Assembly (NCBI GenBank): GCA_028289365.1
Contig: JANQQM010000076.1
Span: forward strand, 1 to 64,000
Length of the DNA: 64,000 bases
From: Salaquimonas sp.
GTDB taxonomy: Bacteria > Pseudomonadota > Alphaproteobacteria > Rhizobiales > Rhizobiaceae
Direction of reading: 5' to 3'
How positions within the stretch are numbered: position 1 is the first letter of the stretch; every line of letters begins with the position of its first letter. The notes below the pieces were generated by a model. The model was given only the letters and a program-made list of their open reading frames with translations. It did not search any database and was not told the DNA's origin. Positions 55,227 through 63,303 of the stretch are shown here, one piece after another. The position numbers were made by a program, and so were the translations under genes.

Positions 55227-55928
55227 TTAGCCGCCAAAAATCATTGAAAGCGGATTTGACAGTTCGGTCATGTAACGCTCTTTGCGCTGTCCCGGACCGA
55301 TCACGATTACCTTGGCGCCGATTGGTGTCCGGGCATAAAGATCCTCAACATGCTTGTTCATCATTCTGATGCATCCCGAAGACAGGCTCATGCCGATTGA
55401 CCATGGCTGGTTGGTGCCATGAATGCGATACAACGTATCACGACCGCCCTGATACAGATACAGAGCCCGTGCACCCAGCGGATTGTCCGGTCCGCCTTTC
55501 ATGCTTGCCGGAAGAATGCGGCCCTTGGCCCGTTCACGTGCCCGCATTTCCGCAGGTGGTGTCCAGGTCGGCCACTCTTTCTTGGCTTGCACCTTTACGA
55601 CACCATTCCATTCGAAGCCTTCTTTACCAACGCCCACTCCGTAACGGATCGCCTGGCGTTCGTTCTTGATGTAGTAGAGAAACTTGCGATTGGTATCGAT
55701 GATGATCGTTCCGGGCTTTTCCTTTGTCCGGATGAACACCGTCCGTTTTGCATATTTCGCCGGCGGATTTTTCCGCATCTGGCGTAACCGGTTGATGTCG
55801 ACTTCTTCCCACCGGGCTTCGGCGTGGTTGTAGACGAGTTCTGCTTTTGCACTGCCGGCAAAGGGCAGTGACGATGTCACGAAGGCGCTAAATACAACGG
55901 CAGCTGACAAAATCAGGCGAAACAACAT
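55227..55928 (-). CDS. L,D-transpeptidase (YkuD), copy 1
   Basis: A 233-residue exported enzyme that makes 3-3 peptidoglycan cross-links or attaches proteins to the wall. A signal peptide (about 1-28, ending GSAKA) precedes the YkuD domain (about 75-215). The catalytic site is HGTNQPWSIGMSLSSGCIRM, with the histidine and Ser-x-Gly-Cys. ATG 55928 was chosen because the signal peptide starts there; the open frame upstream crosses a terminator. It is closely related to the next gene, from which a terminator separates it. Confidence 0.92.
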   Translation of the reverse strand: MLFRLILSAAVVFSAFVTSSLPFAGSAKAELVYNHAEARWEEVDINRLRQMRKNPPAKYAKRTVFIRTKEKPGTIIIDTNRKFLYYIKNERQAIRYGVGVGKEGFEWNGVVKVQAKKEWPTWTPPAEMRARERAKGRILPASMKGGPDNPLGARALYLYQGGRDTLYRIHGTNQPWSIGMSLSSGCIRMMNKHVEDLYARTPIGAKVIVIGPGQRKERYMTELSNPLSMIFGG

Positions 55929-56072
55929 TTTATTTCCCGCATTTGTTCGAGGTTGGCATCGGCACGCGATACGTTTGATTTCACTGTATTTTTGAAGCGT
56001 TTTTAAAGCAAGGCGCGAACCGGTCACAATTTCTTGGGTATATGAATTAAGGCTTACGTGTTGAAAAAAAAC

Positions 56073-56104
56073 AACAGCCCCGGCACAAAGGTACCGGGGC
56101 TGTT
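56073..56104. terminator. Rho-independent terminator between the two L,D-transpeptidase genes
   Basis: AACAGCCCCGG (56073-56083) and CCGGGGCTGTT (56094-56104) form a perfect 11-base stem around a 10-base loop. An A run on the left and TTTTT on the right give T tracts on both strands. On the minus strand it ends copy 2 before copy 1 begins. Confidence 0.9.
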
Positions 56105-56164
56105 TTTCTTCTAATTCGGTTCGAGGTCGGGGCCGGTCGAGGGCCAAAACCCGGTCTCGTTCAA

Positions 56165-57052
56165 TTACGAAACGATGACTTTCGTTCCAACACCGACCCG
56201 TTCATAGAGGTCAATGACATCCTCATTGCGCATCCGGATGCAGCCGGACGAAACCGCCTTGCCGATCGTCCAGGGCTGGTTGGTTCCGTGCACACGATAG
56301 AGCGTCGAACCCAGATACAGCGCCCGCGCACCGAGCGGGTTTTCGGGTCCGCCCTCCATATAGGTGGGCAGGATCCGGCCCTTCTTCTTCTCGCGCGCAA
56401 TCATCTGCGCAGGCGGGCGCCAGGACGGCCATTCTGCCTTGCGGCTCACTTTATGCGTGCCTGCCCATTCAAATCCGGGCTTGCCGACACCAACGCCATA
56501 CCGCCGCGCAATGCCATTGCCTTCGACAAGATAGAGGAACTTGTCATTCGTATCGATGATGATGGTTCCGGGCGCTTGTGAAGTCTGATACGGCACGATT
56601 TGCGGCTCGAACTTCGGGTCGATCTGGTTCTTTGACCGGGTTGGTGCAGAACGTGGCTGCTGCAGACGGGCAAACTGGCCGGAGTACCGGTTCGGCGCGC
56701 GCCTGTACTGATCATAGGAACGGCGGACCGGAGCAGCGCCCGGAGGCGTTACGCCATAGGGTGCAGGGGTAGCCGCCCGGCGCGGCTGGAACCACGGATT
56801 GGCATAGGTCGGAACGCCTCTTCTGGCTCGTTCGCGATTGACGGCTGCGATATGGGCCCGTGCCTGGGCCTGGTTGCGCCGGAGCTGCAATACCCATGGG
56901 CCGGAAATGTCCGGTGACAGGACCACCGCATTGGGGGGAGCATATCGTCCGGTATAATACTGGGCGTTGGCCGGTGTGAACTGTGTGGTGAATAGCTGGA
57001 TTACCGCCACGGAAAGGACAATACCAACTATCTTGAGAGGTCTGGATTTCAT
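56165..57052 (-). CDS. L,D-transpeptidase (YkuD), copy 2 with Pro/Arg-rich linker
   Basis: A 295-residue exported YkuD enzyme. After a signal peptide (about 1-31, ending PANA) comes a Pro-, Arg- and Tyr-rich linker (about 35-165). The YkuD domain follows at about 165-293, with HGTNQPWTIGKAVSSGCIRM as catalytic site. The linker, absent in copy 1, probably spans the periplasm or binds the wall. AAGGTG 6 bases before ATG 57052 fixes the start. The shared catalytic domain shows it is a paralogue of copy 1; each has its own terminator. Confidence 0.92.
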   Translation of the reverse strand: MKSRPLKIVGIVLSVAVIQLFTTQFTPANAQYYTGRYAPPNAVVLSPDISGPWVLQLRRNQAQARAHIAAVNRERARRGVPTYANPWFQPRRAATPAPYGVTPPGAAPVRRSYDQYRRAPNRYSGQFARLQQPRSAPTRSKNQIDPKFEPQIVPYQTSQAPGTIIIDTNDKFLYLVEGNGIARRYGVGVGKPGFEWAGTHKVSRKAEWPSWRPPAQMIAREKKKGRILPTYMEGGPENPLGARALYLGSTLYRVHGTNQPWTIGKAVSSGCIRMRNEDVIDLYERVGVGTKVIVS

Positions 57053-57310
57053 GACGGACACCTTACAAATCGTCTGGACAAACTCGGATTCATGCGATGC
57101 GCAGACTTTGTTCAAATTGTAACCCGCACCATATGCGCAGATCCTGTCTGAACAGCCGATGAACATCGTAAACCAAAAATGCACCCTAATTATGAACGCT
57201 TTGGTGAACGTGAGTCCAGCTATTTTGCAACTCTGCAAACATGGTAACCATTGCGTTTGTCCGCATGGTTAGCAGCCGGTAAACACTGGTGGGCTTGGTG
57301 ATTGGGGGCT

Positions 57311-58045
57311 CTATCTGACCCGTCGTTTGGCGTCTCTCAGCACATCCGGCAGCACGCCCTGCACACTTTCGCGCTGGGCGCCATTGGCGATCCGCCGGTC
57401 ATACAGCATGTTGAGGATCAGCTTGTCGAACCGGGTGAAATTCGTGTGCCGGGTCCTGTCATTGAACATGCTTTCACGCAACGATACGTGCTCGTTAAGC
57501 GGGCCAAGCCCCTGCAGGATTTCTTCTGCAGTGCACCGTTTGAACAGCGATTCGCCTTCGTCGGAGACAATCACCGCATCCGAGCGCCGGATACCCGCAC
57601 GCGAAAACACCGACCGCACCAGGCATTTGCCGGGCGTATTGGCAGTAGGTCGGCGATAAACCTTGTCCCGGACAGTGGCAATGTAGTCTTTCCGGTCGAC
57701 GACATAGACATGGAAGTTCGCCCGCTCAGGCCGGTTTGTGACCTCGGTCTTCAGGCCGCGAATGGAACCGTTCAGCGAACGAATGAACCGCGCAACCTGG
57801 TTGGTCCGGTTCTTGCGCGACAGATTGTGGATGTAAAACCGTACCGTGCCGTTGAATTTACGGATATAATTGGACTGGTAGCCGAACGGTGAATATTCTG
57901 CCCCAAACATGGTCAGATTGAAGCCTCTTATGATCTCGGCGTCCGTCGCCGCCTGAGCCGGACGCAACAGGCCGGTCGCCATGACGGAAATCAGGAAACC
58001 CGTCAGGACTACGGAACAGATTTTGATCAGCTTGCTTACAATCAT
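57311..58045 (-). CDS. DUF2927 domain exported protein
   Basis: A 244-residue exported protein (signal peptide about 1-32, ending AQA) of the DUF2927 family. Family-like segments are FNLTMFGAEYSPFGYQS, VRFYIHNLS, and CTAEEILQGLGPLNEH. A Cys pair (C143 and C173 region) may form a disulfide in the periplasm. The reaction is unknown. The start is ATG 58045. It is a single gene, upstream on the same strand of the transpeptidases but separated by 258 bases. Confidence 0.85.
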   Translation of the reverse strand: MIVSKLIKICSVVLTGFLISVMATGLLRPAQAATDAEIIRGFNLTMFGAEYSPFGYQSNYIRKFNGTVRFYIHNLSRKNRTNQVARFIRSLNGSIRGLKTEVTNRPERANFHVYVVDRKDYIATVRDKVYRRPTANTPGKCLVRSVFSRAGIRRSDAVIVSDEGESLFKRCTAEEILQGLGPLNEHVSLRESMFNDRTRHTNFTRFDKLILNMLYDRRIANGAQRESVQGVLPDVLRDAKRRVR

Positions 58046-58225
58046 GTTTCCAGGGCTACTGCCAAAACGTTGTCAGGAGCATGCATGTCACCAGATTGAT
58101 TTCCACGCGGGCTGGTGAAACAAGTACCGGCTATAATGTCTAGCAGCATTTGTGAGCCTAGCAATAAAAAACAACCCCGCGACCTGCCCGTCGTGCACCA
58201 ATCTGAACTGACAATACAGGAAAAC

Positions 58226-58879
58226 ATGACCAAAAACATTAATGACGAAGATGAAAAGTCCGGTCTGATTACCGGCCCCGATGGTAAGAGACGATGTTTC
58301 TGGGCCGGCTCAAGTGACGACTATATTGAGTATCATGACAAGGAATGGGGCAGGCCGGTTACATCCGACACCCGCCTGTTCGAAAAGATTTGCCTGGAAG
58401 GGTTTCAGTCTGGCCTGTCCTGGCTGACAATCTTGCGCAAGCGTGAAAATTTCCGCAAAGCGTTTCACGGCTTTGATCTCGAGAAAGTGGCGTCCATGGG
58501 TGAGAAGGATGTCGAACGGCTGCTGCAGAATGCCGGCATCGTGCGCCATCAGGGGAAAATCCGTTCCACCATAAACAATGCTCAAAAGGCAATTGAACTC
58601 TGCGAGGCAGAGGGGACGCTGGCCAAATATTTCTGGGCGCATGAACCCCATCATATGGAAAGGCCGCAGGAACTTACTTACGAAGTCTTGATGACATTGG
58701 GCAAGACCCCGAAATCCACCGAGATTTCCAAGGACCTCAAGAAACGCGGCTGGAGCTTTGTCGGCCCGACCACGGTTTACGCGTTTATGCAGGCCATGGG
58801 TCTGGTCAACGATCATGTGGAAGGCTGTTTTGTCCGTGAGGAATGCGAAAGGGAGCGCCAGGCTTTTGAACGCCCCTGA
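58226..58879 (+). CDS. tag: DNA-3-methyladenine glycosylase I
   Basis: Removes 3-methyladenine from DNA in base-excision repair. About 217 residues with family motifs RCFWAGSSDDYIEYHDKEWG near 28-47 (substrate pocket), FEKICLEGFQSGLSW, and the C-terminal GCFVREEC. Zinc-ligand residues (Cys and His in CFWAG, YHDKEWG, HVEGC) are present. AGGA 6 bases before ATG 58226 decides the start over the open frame from 58115. It overlaps the DUF1801 gene by 14 bases. Confidence 0.94.
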   Translation: MTKNINDEDEKSGLITGPDGKRRCFWAGSSDDYIEYHDKEWGRPVTSDTRLFEKICLEGFQSGLSWLTILRKRENFRKAFHGFDLEKVASMGEKDVERLLQNAGIVRHQGKIRSTINNAQKAIELCEAEGTLAKYFWAHEPHHMERPQELTYEVLMTLGKTPKSTEISKDLKKRGWSFVGPTTVYAFMQAMGLVNDHVEGCFVREECERERQAFERP

Positions 58880-59297
58880 AATACCGCCGGATATTCGCGC
58901 TGCCTTTGATGCTTTGCCAGCCAAACAGGCCAGCGCCTTGCGGGATTTGCGAAAGCTGATTTTTACCGCCGCCGGCGAACACGTAGAAATCGGGGCATTG
59001 ACGGAGACCTTGAAATGGGGTCAGCCGAGCTACGCACCCGCAAGACCCCGGATCGGCAGTTCGGTTCGGCTTGGCGTTTCCAAGTCCGACGAGATCGCGC
59101 TCTTCTTCATTTGCAACACGAACCTGGTCGAGCAGTTCCGGGAGCTCTATGGCGAGTCTCTGTCGTTTGAGAAAAACAGGGCAATCATCCTGCCAGCTTC
59201 CGAGGGCGAATGGCCGGTCGCCGACCTCAAACACTGCATCGCCCTGGCCCTGACCTATCATTTGCGGCAGTCTCCACGGCGTCATCCTCGGGCTTGA
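58866..59297 (+). CDS. DUF1801 family protein
   Basis: About 143 residues with the DUF1801 (YdhG-like) fold: IRAAFDALPAKQASALRDLR, ALTETLKWGQPSY and RLGVSKSDEIALFFIC are typical. The start is probably TTG 58866, overlapping the last 14 bases of tag; an ATG at 58758 in the same frame runs inside tag and is unlikely. The stop codon lies in the loop of an intergenic palindrome, so the last six residues (RRHPRA) come from the repeat. Function unknown; coupling to tag suggests a DNA-repair or stress setting. Confidence 0.8.
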   Translation: MNAPEIPPDIRAAFDALPAKQASALRDLRKLIFTAAGEHVEIGALTETLKWGQPSYAPARPRIGSSVRLGVSKSDEIALFFICNTNLVEQFRELYGESLSFEKNRAIILPASEGEWPVADLKHCIALALTYHLRQSPRRHPRA

Positions 59298-59306
59298 CCC
59301 GAGGAT
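59284..59306. repeat. Alphaproteobacterial intergenic palindrome (CCTCGGG type)
   Basis: ATCCTCGGG (59284-59292) and CCCGAGGAT (59298-59306) pair perfectly around CTTGA. The sequence GTCATCCTCGGG-CTTGA-CCCGAGGATCC is a dispersed palindrome I recognise from many Alphaproteobacteria. Here it supplies the end of the DUF1801 gene. Confidence 0.75.
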
Positions 59307-59318
59307 CCATACCGTGAT

Positions 59319-59536
59319 GGCGCGGCAAGCACGGAACCCATCTCCCCCCGTTGAGGGGGAGAGAGCGTTTTCTTGGAATTGGCGTAGCCAAACCTTAGAA
59401 AACGCCAGAGGGGGGATTGGTTCAACTATCCAGGAATTTCCCCCCTCTCGCCGTTCTAATGGCTTAGCCTGCCGGCTAAACCAAAGAACCGGCATTCTCC
59501 CCCTCAAGGGGGGAGACTGGCGCGGCACCCCCAAAA
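59319..59536. repeat. Compound palindromic repeat, two inverted copies of a ~65-base unit
   Basis: GGCGCGGCAAG near 59319 and GGCGCGGCA at 59524 on opposite sides bound two diverged, inverted copies of one unit. Each unit runs CTCCCCC/GGGGGAGA, then a stem with CGTTTTCT...AGAAAACG or CCGTTCT...AGAACCGG, then AGGGGGGA. The halves meet at about 59428-59442. The whole could fold into nested hairpins. It resembles BIME/MITE-like intergenic repeats and encodes nothing. Confidence 0.65.
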
Positions 59537-59754
59537 AAACTATCCCCGCCCTCAAACTCTCCCCTTATCCTTCCCCGACTGTTGTCTGACACAAACGCCG
59601 GGGGTACCGCCGACTTTTCGGAAGCCAACAGCAGCGGAGCGTCCTGGCGCGCTGAAAGACTGCGTTGCGGGATTACAACCGGAGACCATTTGGTTTTCGG
59701 CGAGAGGCTTTCCGGACATCAAGTGCAACCGTCCGGTCTGACATCAAATCTCCG

Positions 59755-59808
59755 CACAGGGCGGCATGGCCGCACACACAGGCCAATTCGGCATGATGCC
59801 GCCCTGTG
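59755..59808. repeat. Long-range stem-loop, CACAGGGCGGCAT
   Basis: CACAGGGCGGCAT (59755-59767) and ATGCCGCCCTGTG (59796-59808) are a perfect 13-base inverted repeat around 28 bases. The loop itself contains GGCC/GGCC. There is no T tract, so it is not a standard terminator. Confidence 0.6.
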
Positions 59809-59894
59809 GTTTGTGTAACGCCAAATTCCACTCACGGCTGACCAAGTCGGGAGATGATTGCGTGTGTCCATTTTCCTAGAGCGTTAGACTGAAG

Positions 59895-59964
59895 CGCGGC
59901 AAACGCGATGCCTATCTCCCCCTCAAGGGGGAGATGGGTTCGGTGCACGCCACCCTTGCCGCGC
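59895..59964. repeat. 70-base palindromic unit related to the 59319-59536 repeat
   Basis: It begins GCGCGGCAA and ends TTGCCGCGC, and has ATCTCCCCC-TCAAG-GGGGGAGAT at its centre (59914-59936). The same CTCCCCC core and GCGCGGCAA ends occur in the upstream compound repeat. It ends 57 bases before hisS. Confidence 0.65.
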
Positions 59965-60021
59965 CGTGGCTAATCGACTAGGAACAGCGCGACTTAAAAA
60001 ACCGCGCGAAAACACGTTTCC

Positions 60022-61551
60022 ATGTCGAAGAAAAACAAGAAGCCGAACAAGCTGAAGGCCCGCCTGCCGCGTGGCTTTATCGACCGCTCTGCCGCCGATA
60101 TCAGGGCGACCGACGCCATGCTGGGCAAGATCCGGCAGGTCTATGAAAACTATGGCTTCGAGCCGGTCGAAACGCCGATGTTCGAATATACCGACGCGCT
60201 CGGAAAATTCCTGCCCGATTCCGAACGGCCCAATGAGGGCGTGTTCTCGCTCACCGATGATGACGACCAGTGGATGAGTCTGCGCTATGACCTGACCGCG
60301 CCGCTCGCCCGCCATGTCGCCGAGAACATCAACCAGATCCAGATGCCCTATCGCACCTATCGGTCCGGTTGGGTGTTCCGCAATGAGAAGCCGGGGCCCG
60401 GCCGCTTCCGCCAGTTCATGCAATTCGATGCGGATTCAATTGGCGCGCCGGGCGTTCAGGCCGATGCCGAAATGTGCATGATGATGGCCGACACCATGGA
60501 AGCGCTGGGAATTGCGCGCGGGGACTATGTCATCCGCGTCAACAACCGCAAGGTGCTCGACGGGGTGATGGAAGCGATCGGCGTCACCGAGGAAGGTCAG
60601 AAACTCACCGTCCTCCGCGCCATCGACAAGCTCGACAAGTTCGGGGAAGAAGGCGTCATGCTGCTCTTAGGCAAGGGTCGCTGGGATGGCGGTTCTGAAG
60701 GAGAGGGCGACTTCACTCCGGGTGCCGGATTGGATGAGGGGCAGATTGCTCGGCTTTTGAACCTGACTGGTTGGAACGAGCCTGGATCCGGTTCAAAGGG
60801 AATCTACAGTGGTATCACGATAGACAACCTACGAAGAGCATTTGAGGAATCTGCTATTGTCGCGCAGGCATGCGACGAGCTGGACATCATCTATGATATG
60901 AAAGAAGCAGCTGGTTATGACGATACGCGCATTGTCGTCGACCCCTCAGTCGTCCGCGGACTCGAATATTACACCGGCATGGTTTATGAGGCCGAGCTGA
61001 CCTTCCCGGTCACCAATGAGAAGGGCCAGGAGGTTGTCTTCGGCTCGGTTGGCGGTGGCGGGCGCTATGACGGGTTGATCAAGCGCTTCACCGGACAGGA
61101 TGTTCCGGGAACCGGATTTTCCATCGGCGTTTCGCGGCTGATGACCGCGCTGAAAAACCTCGGCAAGCTGGAAGGCACCGACATTGCCGCCCCGGTGCTC
61201 GTCACCGTCATGGATGGCGACACGGAAAATCTGGGCCGCTATCAGAAAATGACGCAAGATTTGCGCGAGGCCGGGATTCGCGCCGAGATGTATCAGGGCA
61301 ACTGGAAGAAATTCGGCAACCAGCTCAGATATGCCGACCGTCGCGGCTGCCCGATTGCCGTCATCCAGGGTTCCGACGAGCGCGAGGCGGGCAAATTGCA
61401 GATCAAGGATCTGATCGAGGGCAGGCGTCAGGCCGCGGCAATTGCATCGAATGAGGAATGGCGCGAACAACGCCCTGGCCAGTTCGAAATCGACGAGGCC
61501 GACGTTGTTGCCACCATCAAGAACCTCCTGGCGGAACAGGGCGATGGTTGA
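60022..61551 (+). CDS. hisS: Histidine-tRNA ligase, divergent alphaproteobacterial type
   Basis: Charges tRNA-His. At 509 residues it is longer than the usual 420-430. Class II motif 2 is [20 protein letters not shown] (near 114-133); the histidine loops are [12 protein letters not shown] (about 313-324) and GGGGRYDGL (about 349-357). The motif 2 loop reads [11 protein letters not shown] rather than the common HERPQKGRYRQ. This fits the known co-change with tRNA-His lacking G-1, as seen at 10219-10295. A segment at about 60664-60930 (residues 215-303) has markedly more A/T-ending and rare codons than the rest. The gene precedes hisZ and hisG, separated by a DUF559 gene. Confidence 0.93.
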   Translation: MSKKNKKPNKLKARLPRGFIDRSAADIRATDAMLGKIRQVYENYGFEPVETPMFEYTDALGKFLPDSERPNEGVFSLTDDDDQWMSLRYDLTAPLARHVAENINQIQMPYRTYRSGWVFRNEKPGPGRFRQFMQFDADSIGAPGVQADAEMCMMMADTMEALGIARGDYVIRVNNRKVLDGVMEAIGVTEEGQKLTVLRAIDKLDKFGEEGVMLLLGKGRWDGGSEGEGDFTPGAGLDEGQIARLLNLTGWNEPGSGSKGIYSGITIDNLRRAFEESAIVAQACDELDIIYDMKEAAGYDDTRIVVDPSVVRGLEYYTGMVYEAELTFPVTNEKGQEVVFGSVGGGGRYDGLIKRFTGQDVPGTGFSIGVSRLMTALKNLGKLEGTDIAAPVLVTVMDGDTENLGRYQKMTQDLREAGIRAEMYQGNWKKFGNQLRYADRRGCPIAVIQGSDEREAGKLQIKDLIEGRRQAAAIASNEEWREQRPGQFEIDEADVVATIKNLLAEQGDG

Positions 61552-61572
61552 GCGTTTCGCATTCGCGAACTA

Positions 61573-61777
61573 CCCCTCCCCAACCCCTCCCCACAAGGGG
61601 GAGGGGCTAGATCGGCGCAAGTTGTCGATTCACGTCAAGAACGCAGACAAGTTTGTTCTCGACAATCTGTTTTCCTGTATGCTCGATCGGAATAGCCGCA
61701 AGCCGTTCCATTTTGCCTTGGCGGTGGAGGCAGGCACCAATAGCCCCTCCCCCTTGTGGGGAGGGGTTGGGGAGGGG
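61573..61777. repeat. 205-base segment bounded by 37-base perfect inverted repeats
   Basis: Positions 61573-61609 and 61741-61777 are exact inverted copies over 37 bases, beginning CCCCTCCCCAACCCC. Each arm also contains its own hairpin, CCCCTCCCC-ACAAG-GGGGAGGGG. The 131 bases between are not obviously coding. The perfect match implies recent mobility or gene conversion. It lies between hisS and the DUF559 gene. Confidence 0.85.
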
Positions 61778-61838
61778 AGAATGAACTCTCAATACGGTGT
61801 GAAACTGGAGAGGCGCACCTTCGCCTGATCTGTTCGAT

Positions 61839-62216
61839 ATGCCGCACTCAAACATCTCCCCGAAGACACGAAAACGAGCCAGGCAATTGCGTTCAAACTA
61901 CACGCGTGCCGAAGCGATCATGTGGAATATGCTCAGGCAATTCCGGCCGTTTGGTGCAAGGTTCAGACGCGAAACACCAATTGGACCTTATATTGCTGAC
62001 TTCGCCTGGCTTTCAAAAAAAATCATTGTTGAAGTTGATGGGGACAGTCACTTCATTGGGAGAGGTCCCGTCTATGACAGAAGGCGAGATATTTTTCTTC
62101 GTAAGCAAGGATTCCAAATTCTGCGATTTACCAACAATGAGATTATTGATTCCGAAGAAGGTGTTTATCTGCAAATAGAACGTGCATTGGGATTGAACAT
62201 TGATGCAGATAGCTGA
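61839..62216 (+). CDS. DUF559 domain (Vsr/endonuclease-like) protein
   Basis: A 125-residue protein of the DUF559 family, with a Vsr-type restriction-endonuclease-like fold. Family motifs are RARQLRSNYTRAEAIMW, FRRETPIGPYIADFAW, KIIVEVDGDSHF and QILRFTNNEI. The acidic and Asp/Glu-x-Asp residues (D in YIADF, EVDGDSH) are candidates for metal binding. Its 3' end overlaps the hisZ start by 14 bases, and palindromic repeats lie just upstream. This suggests insertion into the his cluster with the repeat, after which it was retained in frame for coupled translation. Whether it is active is unknown. Confidence 0.85.
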   Translation: MPHSNISPKTRKRARQLRSNYTRAEAIMWNMLRQFRPFGARFRRETPIGPYIADFAWLSKKIIVEVDGDSHFIGRGPVYDRRRDIFLRKQGFQILRFTNNEIIDSEEGVYLQIERALGLNIDADS

Positions 62217-63303
62217 CAAACTCCTCGACTACTACGCCAGCCAGGGCTGCGCCTTGCCCGAAATCGGGCTGCTGCAGCCGGCTGATCCGCTGCTGGACAC
62301 GGCAGGTGAGGATTTGCGCCGCCGAATTTTCATCACCGCCGGGCAAAAGGGCGAGAGCCTGTGCCTGCGCCCCGAATTCACCATTCCGGTCAGCCTGCAT
62401 TACCTGCGCGAAGGGACAAGCGGGAAGGCACGCTTCGGCTATGCCGGAACGGTGTTCCGCCAACGCAGCAATGAAATGTCCGAATTCTCGCAGGCAGGTA
62501 TTGAAGACATCGGAAATCCCGACCGCCTTGCCGCCGATCTTGCCGCGATAACAGATTGCTGCGAAACCATCCGCCTCGCCGGTGTGTCAGACTATCGGCT
62601 CGTGATTGGAGATCAGGCGATTTTTGAGGCTGTTCTTTCCTCACTCGGCCTGCCGGCTGCTTGGCAAAAGCGGTTGGGACGCTCCTTTGGCGATATGGAC
62701 CGCATGTCTGTGGACCTGGACCGGCTTTCAGGTGAAAACAGGAACGGGATGGGTCTCGATCCCGAACTTGCTGAATTGGCGAAGTCCGGAGAACGTGCAC
62801 TCCTCAATCAGAAGATTGCCGGCATGATGGAAGAAGCCGGCCTGCAATCGACCATGGGCCGCACGCCCGAAGAGATTACCGAAAGAGTGCTGGAAAAGGC
62901 TGAACTCGCCGCAGCAAATCTTGATGCGGATCATCGGGTTGCACTGGATGCATTCCTGGCGCTTGAAACAAGCATTGAAGAAGCACCTGCCGTGCTCGAA
63001 CAGACCGCTTCGCTGTATGACTTTGAAATTGGCAGCGCCCTCGAAGGATTTGCGGCATTTGTTGAAGCCTTGAAAGCCAAAAAAGTCAGCAATGGCGAAT
63101 CCATCTACAAGGCCAGTTTTGGGCGCCGCCTCGACTATTATACCGGCCTGGTTTTCGAGATCGAATGCCCGGGACAAGACAAGCCGGTTGCCGGTGGCGG
63201 ACGCTATGATCACCTGATGTCTTTGCTTGGCGCAGAAGCGGAGATACCGGCGGTCGGGTTTTCGATCTGGCTCGACCGCCTGGCGGCAGCAGGGGGGCAA
63301 TGA
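62203..63303 (+). CDS. hisZ: ATP phosphoribosyltransferase regulatory subunit
   Basis: A 366-residue HisRS-like paralogue without aminoacylation activity that activates the short HisG form for the first step of histidine synthesis. Class II segments include [40 protein letters not shown] and [23 protein letters not shown] 62203 overlaps the DUF559 gene by 14 bases; a TTG one codon earlier is possible. Its stop overlaps hisG in ATGA, so they are coupled. Confidence 0.92.
   Translation: MQIADKLLDYYASQGCALPEIGLLQPADPLLDTAGEDLRRRIFITAGQKGESLCLRPEFTIPVSLHYLREGTSGKARFGYAGTVFRQRSNEMSEFSQAGIEDIGNPDRLAADLAAITDCCETIRLAGVSDYRLVIGDQAIFEAVLSSLGLPAAWQKRLGRSFGDMDRMSVDLDRLSGENRNGMGLDPELAELAKSGERALLNQKIAGMMEEAGLQSTMGRTPEEITERVLEKAELAAANLDADHRVALDAFLALETSIEEAPAVLEQTASLYDFEIGSALEGFAAFVEALKAKKVSNGESIYKASFGRRLDYYTGLVFEIECPGQDKPVAGGGRYDHLMSLLGAEAEIPAVGFSIWLDRLAAAGGQ

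Larger units (their letters stand above)
59298..60021. other. 724-base palindrome-rich intergenic region before hisS
   Basis: This stretch contains the repeat units listed separately (59319-59536, 59755-59808, 59895-59964) and no convincing gene. An open frame at 59582-59818 has no ribosome site or recognisable features. The last 40 bases before hisS show no strong ribosome site either. No T-box, riboswitch or leader peptide rich in histidine is seen. Confidence 0.6.

Noticed and set aside
59582-59818. 78-codon open frame in the repeat region
   Set aside because: It runs through a 13-base inverted repeat, has no ribosome site and no similarity I recognise.
59336-59950. Repeats before hisS as a CRISPR array
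   Set aside because: Units are few, inverted, unequal in spacing and without regular spacers or cas genes.
59840-60021. Leader attenuator or T-box for hisS
   Set aside because: No histidine-rich leader peptide, no T-box bulge, and no terminator T tract near the hairpins.
61607-61855. 82-codon minus-strand frame across the inverted repeat
   Set aside because: Its Pro/Gly-rich part is the translated repeat; no homologous domain beyond that.
61839-62216. DUF559 gene as part of a defence island
   Set aside because: No other defence, methylase or toxin gene is nearby; it is isolated in a biosynthetic cluster.
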